Shown here: in pieces, positions 42,361-50,145 of the stretch | How positions within the stretch are numbered: the first letter of the stretch is position 1 | Layout: each line of letters begins with the position of its first letter | From: Kiritimatiellia bacterium | Lineage (GTDB): Bacteria > Verrucomicrobiota > Kiritimatiellia > JAFGHX01 | DNA: 62,252 bases | Direction of reading: 5' to 3' | NCBI GenBank assembly: GCA_016929905.1 | Contig: JAFGHX010000131.1 | Coordinates: 1-62,252, forward strand | Position numbers and translations under genes: made by a program | Notes under the pieces: generated by a model | The model's input: only the letters and a program-made list of their open reading frames with translations | What the model was told of the DNA's origin: nothing | The model's database searches: none

Positions 42361-42467
42361 GGTCGATGGTCGATGGTTGATGGTTGATGGTCGATGGTCG
42401 ATGGTCGATGCATTCCTCGCCAGCAGGCATCCTAGCAGCATCAACCATCAGCCATCAACCATGAACC
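42361..42467. repeat. Heptamer inverted repeat element between purM and purD
   Basis: Left arm: seven units GGTCGAT or GGTTGAT (42361-42409). A 30-base middle. Right arm: four units ATCAACC, ATCAGCC, ATCAACC, ATGAACC (42440-42467). The arms are complementary and can form a long cruciform or hairpin. It lies 18 bases upstream of the purM start codon, within its 5' leader. Confidence 0.9.
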
Positions 42468-42470
42468 ATT

Positions 42471-42500
42471 CGAATCCGCGAGTTCTCACTCGCGGATTCG
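42471..42500. repeat. 13-bp perfect hairpin next to the heptamer element
   Basis: Positions 42471-42483 and 42488-42500 are perfect reverse complements (CGAATCCGCGAGT and its partner) with a TCTC loop. It directly follows the heptamer right arm, as GC hairpins also follow the heptamers at 49885 and 54045. No T-run follows. Confidence 0.7.
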
Positions 42501-42516
42501 GGGGAAATGGTTTGCT

Positions 42517-42545
42517 TTGGGACACTCTCTTTACTAGAGTGATAG
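42517..42545 (+). promoter_or_regulatory. Candidate purD promoter with an operator in the spacer
   Basis: TTGGGA, 17-base spacer, TGATAG. The spacer is almost exactly a dyad, CACTCT-CTTTACT-AGAGTG (42523-42541), placing a possible repressor site between the -35 and -10 boxes. It lies 112 bases upstream of purD. The -10 match is weak. Confidence 0.35.
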
Positions 42546-42656
42546 GGTTCTGGACTCGACGCCCTGCACACCGTCATGACGTGAAGGGGGGCATTGCTTC
42601 GGCAAGTCTGCGTGCGCCATTGGCCAGGAGGCCCCCGGGGGCCGGTGGAGGAACGG

Positions 42657-43937
42657 ATGAAAGTACTCGTAGTAGGCGGCGGCGGCCGCGAGCACACGCT
42701 GGCGTGGAAGTTGGCGAACGACAGCCGCAAGCCGGAAATCTTCTGCGCTCCCGGCAATGCCGGCACGGCGGCGCTGGGCACCAACGTCGCCATCAAAGCG
42801 GAGGACGTTGAGGCGCTGGCGGGGTGGGCACGGGCGCAGCGGCCGGATCTCACGGTGGTCGGACCGGAGGCGCCTCTGTGTGGCGGTCTGGTAGACGCGC
42901 TGGAAGCGGACGGGCTGCGCGCATTCGGACCGAACAAGGCGGCGGCGGCGATCGAGGGCAGCAAGGTTTTCTCGAAGGATGTGATGACCGCGGCGGGTGT
43001 GCCGTGCGCTCACTCCGCGGCTTTCACGGATCCGGCGCAGGCTCTGGCCTACCTGCGCTCGCAGCCGGTGCCGATCGTCGTGAAGGCCGAGGGGCTCGCG
43101 GCAGGAAAGGGGGTCTATGTCTGCGGGACGCTGGCCGAGGCCGAACAGGCGATCCGGGAGGTCATGGTCGAGCGGAAGTTGGGCAAGGCGGGCCAGCGCG
43201 TGCTCGTCGAAGAGTGCCTCGAAGGAGAGGAAGCGTCGATCCTTGCCCTCGTTGACGGCGAGAATCTTGTGATGCTGGCCTCGTCGCAGGACCACAAGCG
43301 CGTGTTCGACGGGGATCAGGGCCCTAACACGGGCGGCATGGGGGCTTATTCGCCCGCGCCCGTCATCACGGATGCGCTGTGGCCGGAGATAGAGAACAAG
43401 GTGTTCAGGCCGACGCTCGACCAACTCAGGGCGCGCGGGATCGTTTACAAGGGGGTATTGTACGCCGGGCTGATGGTTACCGGCGAGGGACCCAAAGTGC
43501 TCGAGTTCAACTGCCGGTTCGGCGACCCGGAGACCCAGGTCGTCCTGCCCCGGATAGAGGGTGATCTGATCCCGGCGCTGGAAGCCTGCGTCGACGGCAC
43601 GCTCAACCCGGACCAGGTCGCTTGGCGGCCGGACCCGTGCGTTTGCGTGGTCATGGCCTCCGGCGGCTATCCCGGCGAATACGAGAAGGGGAAGAAGATC
43701 GCCGGTCTCGCGCGCGCCGGCGCGAAGCCGGACACGATCGTCTTCCATGCGGGTACGTCGGTGGCGGACGGCGCGGTGGTCACCGCTGGCGGACGGGTGT
43801 TGGGGGTCACGGCGTTCGGCGCCGACCTGCCCCAGGCCGTATCGCGAGCCTACGACGCTGTATCGGCCATTTCCTTTGCCGGTTGCCAATATCGAAAAGA
43901 CATCGCGGCACGCGCGTTGGCGAGGGGGGGTGCATGA
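42657..43937 (+). CDS. purD: Phosphoribosylamine-glycine ligase (GAR synthetase)
   Basis: The 426-residue ATP-grasp enzyme joins glycine to phosphoribosylamine (purine step two). Visible motifs: MKVLVVGGGGREHTLAWKL, PEAPLCGGLVDAL, KAEGLAAGKGVYV, QDHKRVFDGDQGPNTGGMGAYSPAP, and EFNCRFGDPETQVVLPR (metal ligands). GGTGGAGGAACGG precedes the start at 42657. The stop overlaps the purE start by four bases. Standard length for the family. Confidence 0.97.
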   Translation: MKVLVVGGGGREHTLAWKLANDSRKPEIFCAPGNAGTAALGTNVAIKAEDVEALAGWARAQRPDLTVVGPEAPLCGGLVDALEADGLRAFGPNKAAAAIEGSKVFSKDVMTAAGVPCAHSAAFTDPAQALAYLRSQPVPIVVKAEGLAAGKGVYVCGTLAEAEQAIREVMVERKLGKAGQRVLVEECLEGEEASILALVDGENLVMLASSQDHKRVFDGDQGPNTGGMGAYSPAPVITDALWPEIENKVFRPTLDQLRARGIVYKGVLYAGLMVTGEGPKVLEFNCRFGDPETQVVLPRIEGDLIPALEACVDGTLNPDQVAWRPDPCVCVVMASGGYPGEYEKGKKIAGLARAGAKPDTIVFHAGTSVADGAVVTAGGRVLGVTAFGADLPQAVSRAYDAVSAISFAGCQYRKDIAARALARGGA

Positions 43938-44452
43938 CGAGGAAGGCGGAAGTGGGTGTTGTGATGGGCAGCGATTCGGACTGGCCGATCGTCAGAGAGA
44001 CGGCGACCACGCTGGACGCGTTCGATGTCGCCTGCGAATGCCGCGTGATCTCGGCGCATCGTACGCCTGAGACCGCCGCCGAGTACGCGGCGGGCGCCGC
44101 ACGGCGCGGGTTGAAGATCATCATTGCCGCCGCCGGCAGTGCGGCGCATCTCGGCGGCGTGCTGGCGGCGCATACGACGCTGCCGGTGATCGGGGTGCCT
44201 ATGAAAGGCGGCGCACTGGACGGGCTGGATGCCTTGCTCGCCACCGTTCAGATGCCGGCCGGTATCCCGGTGGCGACAGTGGCGCTTGGGCGTGCGGGTG
44301 CCGTGAACGCCGCGATTTTGGCCGTTCAAATCCTGGCGCTTGACCGCCCGGCGTTGGCCGCGAAACTGCGAAAACACAAGACGATGCTGAAGACCAAGGT
44401 CCGGCAGGCGAACAGCCGGGTGCAGGCGGATTGGGAGAAGAAGGATGCCTGA
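43934..44452 (+). CDS. purE: N5-carboxyaminoimidazole ribonucleotide mutase
   Basis: The 172-residue protein is class I PurE, converting N5-CAIR to CAIR. Motifs: GVVMGSDSDWPIV, VISAHRTPE, AAAGSAAHLGGVLAAHTTLPVIGVPM, and GRAGAVNAAILAVQIL. It is coupled to purD (ATGA overlap) and overlaps the following S41-like gene by eight bases. purK, its usual partner, is not in the window. Confidence 0.97.
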   Translation: MTRKAEVGVVMGSDSDWPIVRETATTLDAFDVACECRVISAHRTPETAAEYAAGAARRGLKIIIAAAGSAAHLGGVLAAHTTLPVIGVPMKGGALDGLDALLATVQMPAGIPVATVALGRAGAVNAAILAVQILALDRPALAAKLRKHKTMLKTKVRQANSRVQADWEKKDA

Positions 44453-45470
44453 GTTGTCCGCGCCCACACGCCTGTATGCCCGAGCGCGGTTCCTGCCGCG
44501 CGTGCTGGCGGCCGCCGGTCGGACCGCCGCGGTCGTTGTGGTCCTGGCCGCCGTGGCGCGCGCGGATGTCGAGAGCGTCGAGGAGATCCTTCTCGTACTG
44601 GAGGAGAACGATGTCGCCTTCGACGTCACGGAGGCGAAACGCGGAGCCGTGATGGGCTTGCTGAAGGCGGTGGATCCTTCCGCCCGGATCGTGACCCCGG
44701 AAGAAGCGGCCGCGCTGCAGGCGGAGATTGAACTGGCCGAGAAGACGGCCCTGATCGACAAGGCGGAAGAGTGGCCCCTGGGCCTGCGCTGTCTGAAGAT
44801 TCGCGGCCTTTATGCCGAGTGCGGTTCGCGCGTGGCTGAGCGCGTTGCCGCCTGGTGCGGCGCCGACGCGCTCGGTCTGGTTCTCGATCTGCGTGGAGCG
44901 GGCGGCAATGACCTCGCCTCGGTAGCCCGGATTGCCGGCTTGTTCGCCGCGCCGGGCACGGCTCTGTTCTCCGTCGAAGGCGGGGGCGGCGGGCAGGGGG
45001 GCGTGCGGACCGGGGACGGTAAGCAGCCCGCGAACATGGCGCTTGTCGTCCTGATCGACGGCAAGACGACCGGCGCGGCGGAAATTCTGGCGGCCGTCTT
45101 GCACGAATTGCCAGGCGTCCTGCTGTTGGGGGCCGCGACGGCCGGTGATGCACGTGTGCGTGAGCCGATCCCTCTGCCCGGCGGCGAACAGATGGCCTAC
45201 CTGGCGGCCAGGCGTGTTGTCCTGCCGAGCGGCGCGACCTGCGGGGAGCGGATAGACCCGGACATCGCCGTGAGCGCGACTGCAGCCGAAGCGAAGACGC
45301 CGGCGGCCTCTTCGGCGCAACCCCGGGCGCCGCGGGAGCAGGATGCGCGCACGACGCTTGCCGAACGGGTGGGCGGCGATCCGGTGCTCTCGCGCGCCGT
45401 GGATGTCTTGCTGGGCCTCAGAGCGCTCAAGATCGGTGTCGACGAAGATGCCAACGATCATTCCCGTTGA
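44445..45470 (+). CDS. Exported S41-protease-like protein lacking the catalytic dyad
   Basis: The 341-residue protein has a signal-like N-terminus (about 17-40) and an S41 C-terminal-processing-protease core: GLVLDLRGAGG (145-154) and ALVVLIDGKTTGAAEI (199-214), ending CGERIDPDIAV. In active enzymes the second motif holds the catalytic Ser (as SASASE). Here that position is Thr208. The catalytic Lys of the following GKG motif is Asp235 (AGDA). There is no PDZ domain. It is therefore probably not a protease but a binding homologue. It overlaps purE by eight bases and tsaC by 23, so it is part of the pur-tsaC transcript. Confidence 0.72.
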   Translation: MPELSAPTRLYARARFLPRVLAAAGRTAAVVVVLAAVARADVESVEEILLVLEENDVAFDVTEAKRGAVMGLLKAVDPSARIVTPEEAAALQAEIELAEKTALIDKAEEWPLGLRCLKIRGLYAECGSRVAERVAAWCGADALGLVLDLRGAGGNDLASVARIAGLFAAPGTALFSVEGGGGGQGGVRTGDGKQPANMALVVLIDGKTTGAAEILAAVLHELPGVLLLGAATAGDARVREPIPLPGGEQMAYLAARRVVLPSGATCGERIDPDIAVSATAAEAKTPAASSAQPRAPREQDARTTLAERVGGDPVLSRAVDVLLGLRALKIGVDEDANDHSR

Positions 45471-46047
45471 CGCAGAGAGCCCGGACCCGGCCGCGGTGGA
45501 CTGCGCGGCGGCGGCGTTGAGAGCCGGCGGGTTGGTCATTCTGCCGACTGATACCGTCTACGGCTTGGCGGCGCACCCGGGCGTGCCCGGCGCCGCCGAG
45601 CGGCTCTTTGCGGCCAAAGCCCGCTCCAAGAGCAAGCCGGTGGCCCTGTTGGCCGCCGATATCGGAGCGGTGCGGCGCCACGGCGCCGTGTTCGGCCGCC
45701 GCGCGGAAGAACTCGCGCGTCGGTACTGGCCCGGGCCGCTCACGCTCGTGCTGAAGACGGATGCGGGGTTCGAAGGATACCGCGTGCCCGATCATGCCGT
45801 GACGTTGGCCGTGCTCAAGGCGGCCGGCGGCATGCTGCGCGTCACCAGTGCGAACCGCAGCGGCGGGCCGCCGGCCTTGACCGCCCCGGCGGCCGTCAGA
45901 GCTGTGGGGCCGCGAGCCGATGTCGTGCTCGATGCGGGCCGCGTGCCCGGCGGGCAGGCCAGTACGGTTGTCAAAGTCGACGGGGAAAGCCTGCAGGTCC
46001 TCCGCGAAGGAGTCGTGCCTCTCGCCGCATTGAGTGAGTCGGCGTGA
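45448..46047 (+). CDS. tsaC: L-threonylcarbamoyladenylate synthase (Sua5/YciO/YrdC family)
   Basis: The 199-residue protein makes threonylcarbamoyl-AMP for the t6A37 tRNA modification. Motifs: GGLVILPTDTVYGLAAHP, RLFAAKARSKSKPVALL (KxR...KxRPxxxP-like), RYWPGPLTLVL, RVTSANRSGGPP and STVVKVDG. It lacks the extra C-terminal Sua5 domain, so it is TsaC-length. Start at 45448 lies inside the end of the S41-like gene. Gene order tsaC, phosphatase, rpiB, glyA parallels the ywlC-ywlE-rpiB(ywlF)-glyA region of Bacillus subtilis. Confidence 0.93.
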   Translation: MPTIIPVDAESPDPAAVDCAAAALRAGGLVILPTDTVYGLAAHPGVPGAAERLFAAKARSKSKPVALLAADIGAVRRHGAVFGRRAEELARRYWPGPLTLVLKTDAGFEGYRVPDHAVTLAVLKAAGGMLRVTSANRSGGPPALTAPAAVRAVGPRADVVLDAGRVPGGQASTVVKVDGESLQVLREGVVPLAALSESA

Positions 46048-46055
46048 AGGCGATC

Positions 46056-46180
46056 GGAAGCACGGAAGAGTCGAAGGGTGGAAGGATGGGGGAGTGGCGG
46101 GTCAGAAGGACGGAGGAACGGTCCGGCGCATGCGGCTGTCCGCCAGTCCGCCATCCTGGCATCCTGGCATCCTTCCGGCT
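46056..46180. repeat. Octamer inverted repeat element, copy 2
   Basis: Left arm 46056-46119 is eight 8-bp units (GGAAGCAC, GGAAGAGT, CGAAGGGT, GGAAGGAT, GGGGGAGT and three diverged). The core GGCGCATGCGGCTGTC lies at 46125-46140. The right arm 46141-46180 is five units of the CATCC type. Arm lengths (64 and 40 bp) and core match copy 1 at 18248. It lies between tsaC and the phosphatase and keeps the phosphatase frame open, producing a false N-terminal extension. Confidence 0.82.
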
Positions 46181-46207
46181 CCGCGTGTGGTGCCGGGTTC
46201 GGTGTGT

Positions 46208-46711
46208 GTGAAAGACGATCTTACAGTCCTGTTTGTATGCACCGGCAACATCTGCCGCAGCCCGATGGCGGAATATCTGTTGCGCGACAGGCTGGACTCC
46301 GACGCGCAATGGCGCGTGGTCTCCGCCGGCGTGCTCGCCACGGTGGGCCGGCCGGCGAGCCCGGCGGCCGTGGAGGCGCTCCGGGAGCATGGTATCGACA
46401 TGTCTGCGCATCGGAGTCGCCCCGTGACCGAGGAGCTGGTTGACCGCGCGCAGTTGATTGTGGTAATGACCATAGCACAGAAGGTGGACATGATGGATCG
46501 GTTTCCCAGCGCGCGCGGCAAGGTGTACCTGCTGAAATCGTTTGACCTGTCCGCACGCGACGGCGATGTCGAGGACCCGATCGGACTGCCGCTCGAAGCC
46601 TACAGGCGTGTCCGCGACAAGATTGATGCCGCTCTGCCGGACCTGCTGGTGTTCCTCTATGAGAACTGGGGCATCAGGCGTCGCGCGAACGAAAGGGGCG
46701 ATAGATCATGA
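46208..46711 (+). CDS. Low-molecular-weight protein phosphatase (Wzb/YwlE family)
   Basis: Start taken at GTG 46208 (46202 equally possible); earlier in-frame starts lie in the octamer repeat. The P-loop is [10 protein letters not shown], with nucleophile Cys11 and Arg17, and the acid Asp lies in [12 protein letters not shown]. Gene order resembles Bacillus ywlE, an arginine phosphatase whose Thr in CTGNTCR sets phospho-arginine specificity. Here that residue is Ile15, as in tyrosine phosphatases, so phosphotyrosine is the likelier substrate. Cytoplasmic. The stop overlaps the rpiB-glyA start (ATGA). Confidence 0.85.
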   Translation: MKDDLTVLFVCTGNICRSPMAEYLLRDRLDSDAQWRVVSAGVLATVGRPASPAAVEALREHGIDMSAHRSRPVTEELVDRAQLIVVMTIAQKVDMMDRFPSARGKVYLLKSFDLSARDGDVEDPIGLPLEAYRRVRDKIDAALPDLLVFLYENWGIRRRANERGDRS

Positions 46712-48390
46712 AGATCGCGATCGGCTCGGACCACGGCGGGTTCGAGATGAAGGAGTTTCTCAAAGGCCTGCTGGCGAAGCGTGGCCTGGAGGTTGTGGAC
46801 GTCGGGTGCGACAGCAAGCAGTCCTGCGACTACCCCGACTACGCGCGCGAAGTGGCGGAAATGGTCTCCGACGGCGTTGTCGAGCAGGGCATTCTGGTCT
46901 GTACGACGGGTATCGGCGTGAGCATTACGGCCAACAAGATACCCAGGGTCCGCGCGGCCCTCTGCATGACGCCACTCATGGCGAAGATGGCGCGCTCGCA
47001 CAACCATGCCAACGTCCTGGCGCTGGGCGGCACGCTTATCTCGAACGACGAAGCCAGCGCCATTCTCGACGAATGGCTCTCGACCAAGTTCGAGTCCGGC
47101 GGGCGCCACGAACGGCGTGTGAACAAGATCGCCGCCTGCGCCTCCTCCTGTGTCGATCCGCTCGACGTCTATGAGACCGACCCCGAGATATGCGCCGTGC
47201 TCCGCTCCGAGCGGAAGCGGCAGCACGAGCACATCGAACTGATCGCCTCGGAGAATTTCGTCAGCCGTGCCGTGCGCGAAGCGCAGGGGTCGATCATGAC
47301 CAACAAGTACGCCGAGGGGTACCCGGGCAAACGCTGGTACAACGGCTGCGAATTCGTGGACGAGGCCGAACGCCTGGCCATTGACCGCGCCAGACAGCTC
47401 TTCGGCGCCGAGCACGTCAACGTGCAGCCGCACAGCGGGAGCCAGGCCAACATGGCGATCTACTTCGCCGCGTTGGAGCCCGGTGATACGCTGATGGCCA
47501 TGAACCTCGCGCACGGCGGACACCTGACGCACGGGCACAAGGCCAGTTTCTCCGGGCGGCTGTACAAGATCGTTTCCTACGGCGTCAGCGCGAAGACCGA
47601 GCAGCTCGACTACGACGCCATTGCGGAAACAGCCCGAGAACACAAACCGAAATTGATCGTGGCCGGCGCCAGCGCCTACTCCCGGATCATCGATTTCAAG
47701 AAGCTTCGCAAGATTGCCGACAGCGTCGGGGCCTACCTGATGGCCGATATGGCCCACATCGCCGGCCTCGTGGCCGCGGGCTGCCACCCGAGCCCCGTGC
47801 CGCACTGCGAGTTCGTCGCCACGACGACGCACAAAACGCTGCGCGGCCCGCGAGGCGGCCTCATCCTCTGCCAGGAACGTTTCGCCGAAGACATCGATCG
47901 CCAGGTCTTCCCCGGTGTGCAGGGCGGGCCGCTGATGCATACGATCGCCGCCAAGGCCGTCTGCCTGCTGGAAGCGATGCAGCCGGAGTTCAAGGCGTAT
48001 CAGCAGCAGGTCGTGCGCAACGCTCAGAGCCTGGCACAAGCGCTGGCCGCCAAGGGGTTTCGTATCGTCTCCAGCGGCACCGACAACCACCTGCTTCTTG
48101 TAGACCTCTCCGCCATGAACATCACGGGCCGGGATGCTGCCACCGCTCTGGACAAAGCCGCGATCACAGTCAACAAGAACCCGATCCCGTTCGACAAGCG
48201 CAGCCCGTTCGTCACCTCGGGCATCAGGATCGGCACGCCGGCGGTCACCACGCGTGGCATGAAGGAAGCCGAGATGGAGCAGATCGCGGCATGTATCGCC
48301 GAGGTCGTCAAGGGCTTCAACGATACCGAAAAGTTGGCGGCCATCCGCGGGCAAGTCATCGATCTCGCCGCACGGTTCCAGTTGCCCTGA
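46708..48390 (+). CDS. rpiB-glyA: Fusion of ribose-5-phosphate isomerase B and serine hydroxymethyltransferase (560 aa)
   Basis: Residues 1-143 are RpiB (IGSDHGG at 5-11, catalytic Cys65 in [25 protein letters not shown] at 97-107). A short linker follows. Residues about 155-560 are SHMT ([52 protein letters not shown] with PLP Lys376). Both halves are full-length with their motifs intact, so both activities are expected: ribose/ribulose-5-phosphate interconversion, and serine/THF to glycine/methylene-THF. Fusion of neighbouring rpiB and glyA in this operon order is the simplest origin. There is no internal stop or frameshift. Purine genes lie upstream, and both products (R5P, glycine, C1 units) feed purine synthesis. 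Confidence 0.94.
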   Translation: MKIAIGSDHGGFEMKEFLKGLLAKRGLEVVDVGCDSKQSCDYPDYAREVAEMVSDGVVEQGILVCTTGIGVSITANKIPRVRAALCMTPLMAKMARSHNHANVLALGGTLISNDEASAILDEWLSTKFESGGRHERRVNKIAACASSCVDPLDVYETDPEICAVLRSERKRQHEHIELIASENFVSRAVREAQGSIMTNKYAEGYPGKRWYNGCEFVDEAERLAIDRARQLFGAEHVNVQPHSGSQANMAIYFAALEPGDTLMAMNLAHGGHLTHGHKASFSGRLYKIVSYGVSAKTEQLDYDAIAETAREHKPKLIVAGASAYSRIIDFKKLRKIADSVGAYLMADMAHIAGLVAAGCHPSPVPHCEFVATTTHKTLRGPRGGLILCQERFAEDIDRQVFPGVQGGPLMHTIAAKAVCLLEAMQPEFKAYQQQVVRNAQSLAQALAAKGFRIVSSGTDNHLLLVDLSAMNITGRDAATALDKAAITVNKNPIPFDKRSPFVTSGIRIGTPAVTTRGMKEAEMEQIAACIAEVVKGFNDTEKLAAIRGQVIDLAARFQLP

Positions 48391-48493
48391 GCGCGGCGGC
48401 GCGGCGGCTTGAAGCGGGCGGGTCCGCCGTGCCCGCCTGTAGCGAGGGCGTGCCACCGATGCCTGTCCAAGAGGGGAAGCGTTCGGCGAAGCC

Positions 48494-48730
48494 TCAGGAA
48501 GAACCGGCGTCTTCGTCCTCTTGCATGGGCGCGGCCTTGTCGGCCTCGATGGCTTTCTCGATCATGTCCCGGAATTCTTCCAGACCCGTGGACGGCACGA
48601 TAATGGTGTCGCGCCGTCCCCCGACGTCCTCAGTGATCCGTAGGAACCGGCCCCTGGGGTTCTCCTTGAGGTCGAAGAAGAACTGCTTTCGTTCGATGTG
48701 AACATGCTCACTCATCAATGGCTGGTCCAT
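48494..48730 (-). CDS. PUR-alpha-type ssDNA/RNA-binding protein (78 aa)
   Basis: This matches the bacterial PurA (PUR-alpha, PF04845) family: HIERKQFFFDLKENPRGRFLRITED then RDTIIVPSTGLEEFRDMIEKAI, one complete PUR repeat that dimerises. Borrelia BpuR is the best studied relative, a single-stranded nucleic-acid-binding regulator. The acidic tail (QEDEDAGSS) may be flexible. GGAGGTGAGGA precedes the start. It is convergent with rpiB-glyA. Confidence 0.88.
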   Translation of the reverse strand: MDQPLMSEHVHIERKQFFFDLKENPRGRFLRITEDVGGRRDTIIVPSTGLEEFRDMIEKAIEADKAAPMQEDEDAGSS

Positions 48731-48816
48731 TGATCCTCACCTCCGTCCCTGCACGATCCCGCCCTTCCAGGATGTGACTTTACCACAGGGTTTCTATGAG
48801 TCAATACGAGAATTGC

Positions 48817-48834
48817 AAAAAAACGATTTTTTTT
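48817..48834 (-). promoter_or_regulatory. A7-CG-T8 tract upstream of the PUR-alpha gene
   Basis: A near-palindromic A-run and T-run (AAAAAAACGATTTTTTTT) 87 bases upstream of the PUR-alpha start and 66 bases beyond the larE stop. It could be a bidirectional intrinsic-curvature/promoter element, or, read leftward from larE, a weak terminator. Confidence 0.35.
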
Positions 48835-48900
48835 GAATGGGGGCCGGATTGGGGGCCGAACGGCGCCGGAGAGGGGGCCAGAAGTCCCCGGGTGCGCGGC

Positions 48901-49734
48901 TCACGTGGGGGGCAGCCCCACGTTGAGACTGCCAGTTCGATAGCCCTCCAGATCCGCGGTGACATACGCGAAGCCGGCATCCTTCGCCAGCGCGACGACG
49001 CGTTCCCGTACGGACGCGGCGCAGAGACGTTCGATCTGGTGCGTGCCGACCTCGATACGGGCGATCGTTCCGTGATAGCGAACACGGACCTGATCGAAGC
49101 CGAGGTCCCGGATTCCGCGCTCCATCCTGTCGACGATGGCGAGCCGCTCCCGCGTGATCCGGGTGCCGTAGGGGAATCGCGATGCCAGGCACGCGAAGGC
49201 CGGCTTGTCGGCCGTCGGGAGGCCCATGTCCCGGGAAAGGGCGCGAATCTCGTCTTTGGTCAGGCCTGCCTCGAGAAGCGGGCTCAGCACGCCCCATTCC
49301 TCGGCCGCCTTTCGCCCCGGCCGGTAGTCGCCGAGATCGTCGGCGTTGGTGCCGTCGGCAATGTGGGCAATGCCATTCTCGTCGGCGGCGGTGCGGAGCA
49401 GTCGGAACAACTCGCGCTTGCAGAAATAGCAGCGGTTTGCCGGGTTCTCGGCGAAGTGCGGAATCTGCAACTCGTCGGATTCCATGCGTATTTGCCGGAT
49501 GCCGAGGCGAGCAGCCAGCTCTTCGGCCTCGCACTGCTCGCGCCGAGGGTACGTGGGAGAAAGCGCCGTCAGCGCGACGGCACGCTCACCCAACTCCTCC
49601 CGGGCCACGGCCGCCAGGAAGGTGCTGTCTACGCCGCCCGAAAACGCGATGACCACTCCGCCCGTCTGCCTCAGGCGCTGGCGCAGGCGATTGAGCTTGG
49701 CGGGTAGCGCGTCGGGTGTGTTCGCCGATCCCAT
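48901..49734 (-). CDS. larE: LarE-type ATP-dependent sulfur transferase
   Basis: The 277-residue PP-loop enzyme (SGGVDSTFLAA P-loop) has the LarE features CYFCKRELF and the ADGTNADDLGDYRPGRKAA segment. LarE makes the nickel-pincer cofactor of lactate racemase by donating sulfur; larA, larB and larC are not in the window, so a related sulfur transfer is possible. Start at 49734 gives the normal family length. A TTG at 49791 would add 19 residues encoded by the interspersed repeat at 49751, which are not family sequence. Confidence 0.85.
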   Translation of the reverse strand: MGSANTPDALPAKLNRLRQRLRQTGGVVIAFSGGVDSTFLAAVAREELGERAVALTALSPTYPRREQCEAEELAARLGIRQIRMESDELQIPHFAENPANRCYFCKRELFRLLRTAADENGIAHIADGTNADDLGDYRPGRKAAEEWGVLSPLLEAGLTKDEIRALSRDMGLPTADKPAFACLASRFPYGTRITRERLAIVDRMERGIRDLGFDQVRVRYHGTIARIEVGTHQIERLCAASVRERVVALAKDAGFAYVTADLEGYRTGSLNVGLPPT

Positions 49735-49750
49735 CTTGGTGGCTTCGTCC

Positions 49751-49911
49751 TCGAAAACGGCAACGACAAACGAGAAGTCTTCGGCGGCCAAGAGCTCCGA
49801 TGTCAGAAGTCAGACGGGCGACCCGTGTATGCGGGAAGAGCCGCTGACCTCCGATCTCCGACCTCTGACTTCTGACCTCTGGGTTGCGGGCCAACCCGCG
49901 CGGGTTAGTAT
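49751..49911. repeat. Heptamer element E1 (about 160 bp)
   Basis: This element is homologous along its length to E2 at 53911-54066. Both begin TCGA(A/G)AACGGCAACGA, share ACGAGA(A)AGTCTT, a GTCAGAAGTCAG heptamer arm, a GA(A)AGCCGCTGACCTC junction, complementary heptamers (GACCTCT, GACTTCT) and a terminal GGGTTGCGGGC hairpin. E1 extends over the 5' end predicted for larE. Confidence 0.88.
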
Positions 49912-49938
49912 ACGCGCACGTCGCGTTCATGAACACTC

Positions 49939-49963
49939 TTTTTCGCCGGAAAACGCCCTTTTT
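49939..49963 (+). promoter_or_regulatory. GGAAAAC/T-tract motif upstream of ilvC
   Basis: TTTTTCGCCGGAAAACG then CCCTTTTT. The same arrangement (TTTTCGGCTGGAAAACC... CTTTTTTT) occurs upstream of mraZ at 51425-51453. No paired -35/-10 was identified. The rest of the region between E1 and ilvC shows no gene. Confidence 0.4.
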
Positions 49964-50145
49964 CTGATTGACTCCGACTCGCGGCTTCCTAAGATGCAGG
50001 ATGCCGGTGCGCCGGGTCGAAACAGGTCCTGCCAGCGTCAGGCATGACGTTCGACGCGGCGCCCGCGGCGCCCGTGGCGCCGATCGTGAGGACAGGAGAC
50101 GTGCAGAGCGGGGTGGACGGCCCTGCTGTACCGGGAGGAAAGAGA

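Noticed and set aside
42344..42448. Longer purM start through the heptamer repeat
   Set aside because: The added residues (DHRPSTINHQPSTIDH) are translated repeat; a strong ribosome site precedes 42343.
46034..46207. N-terminal extension of the phosphatase back to 46034
   Set aside because: The extra residues are translated octamer repeat; the family begins just before VLFVCTGN.
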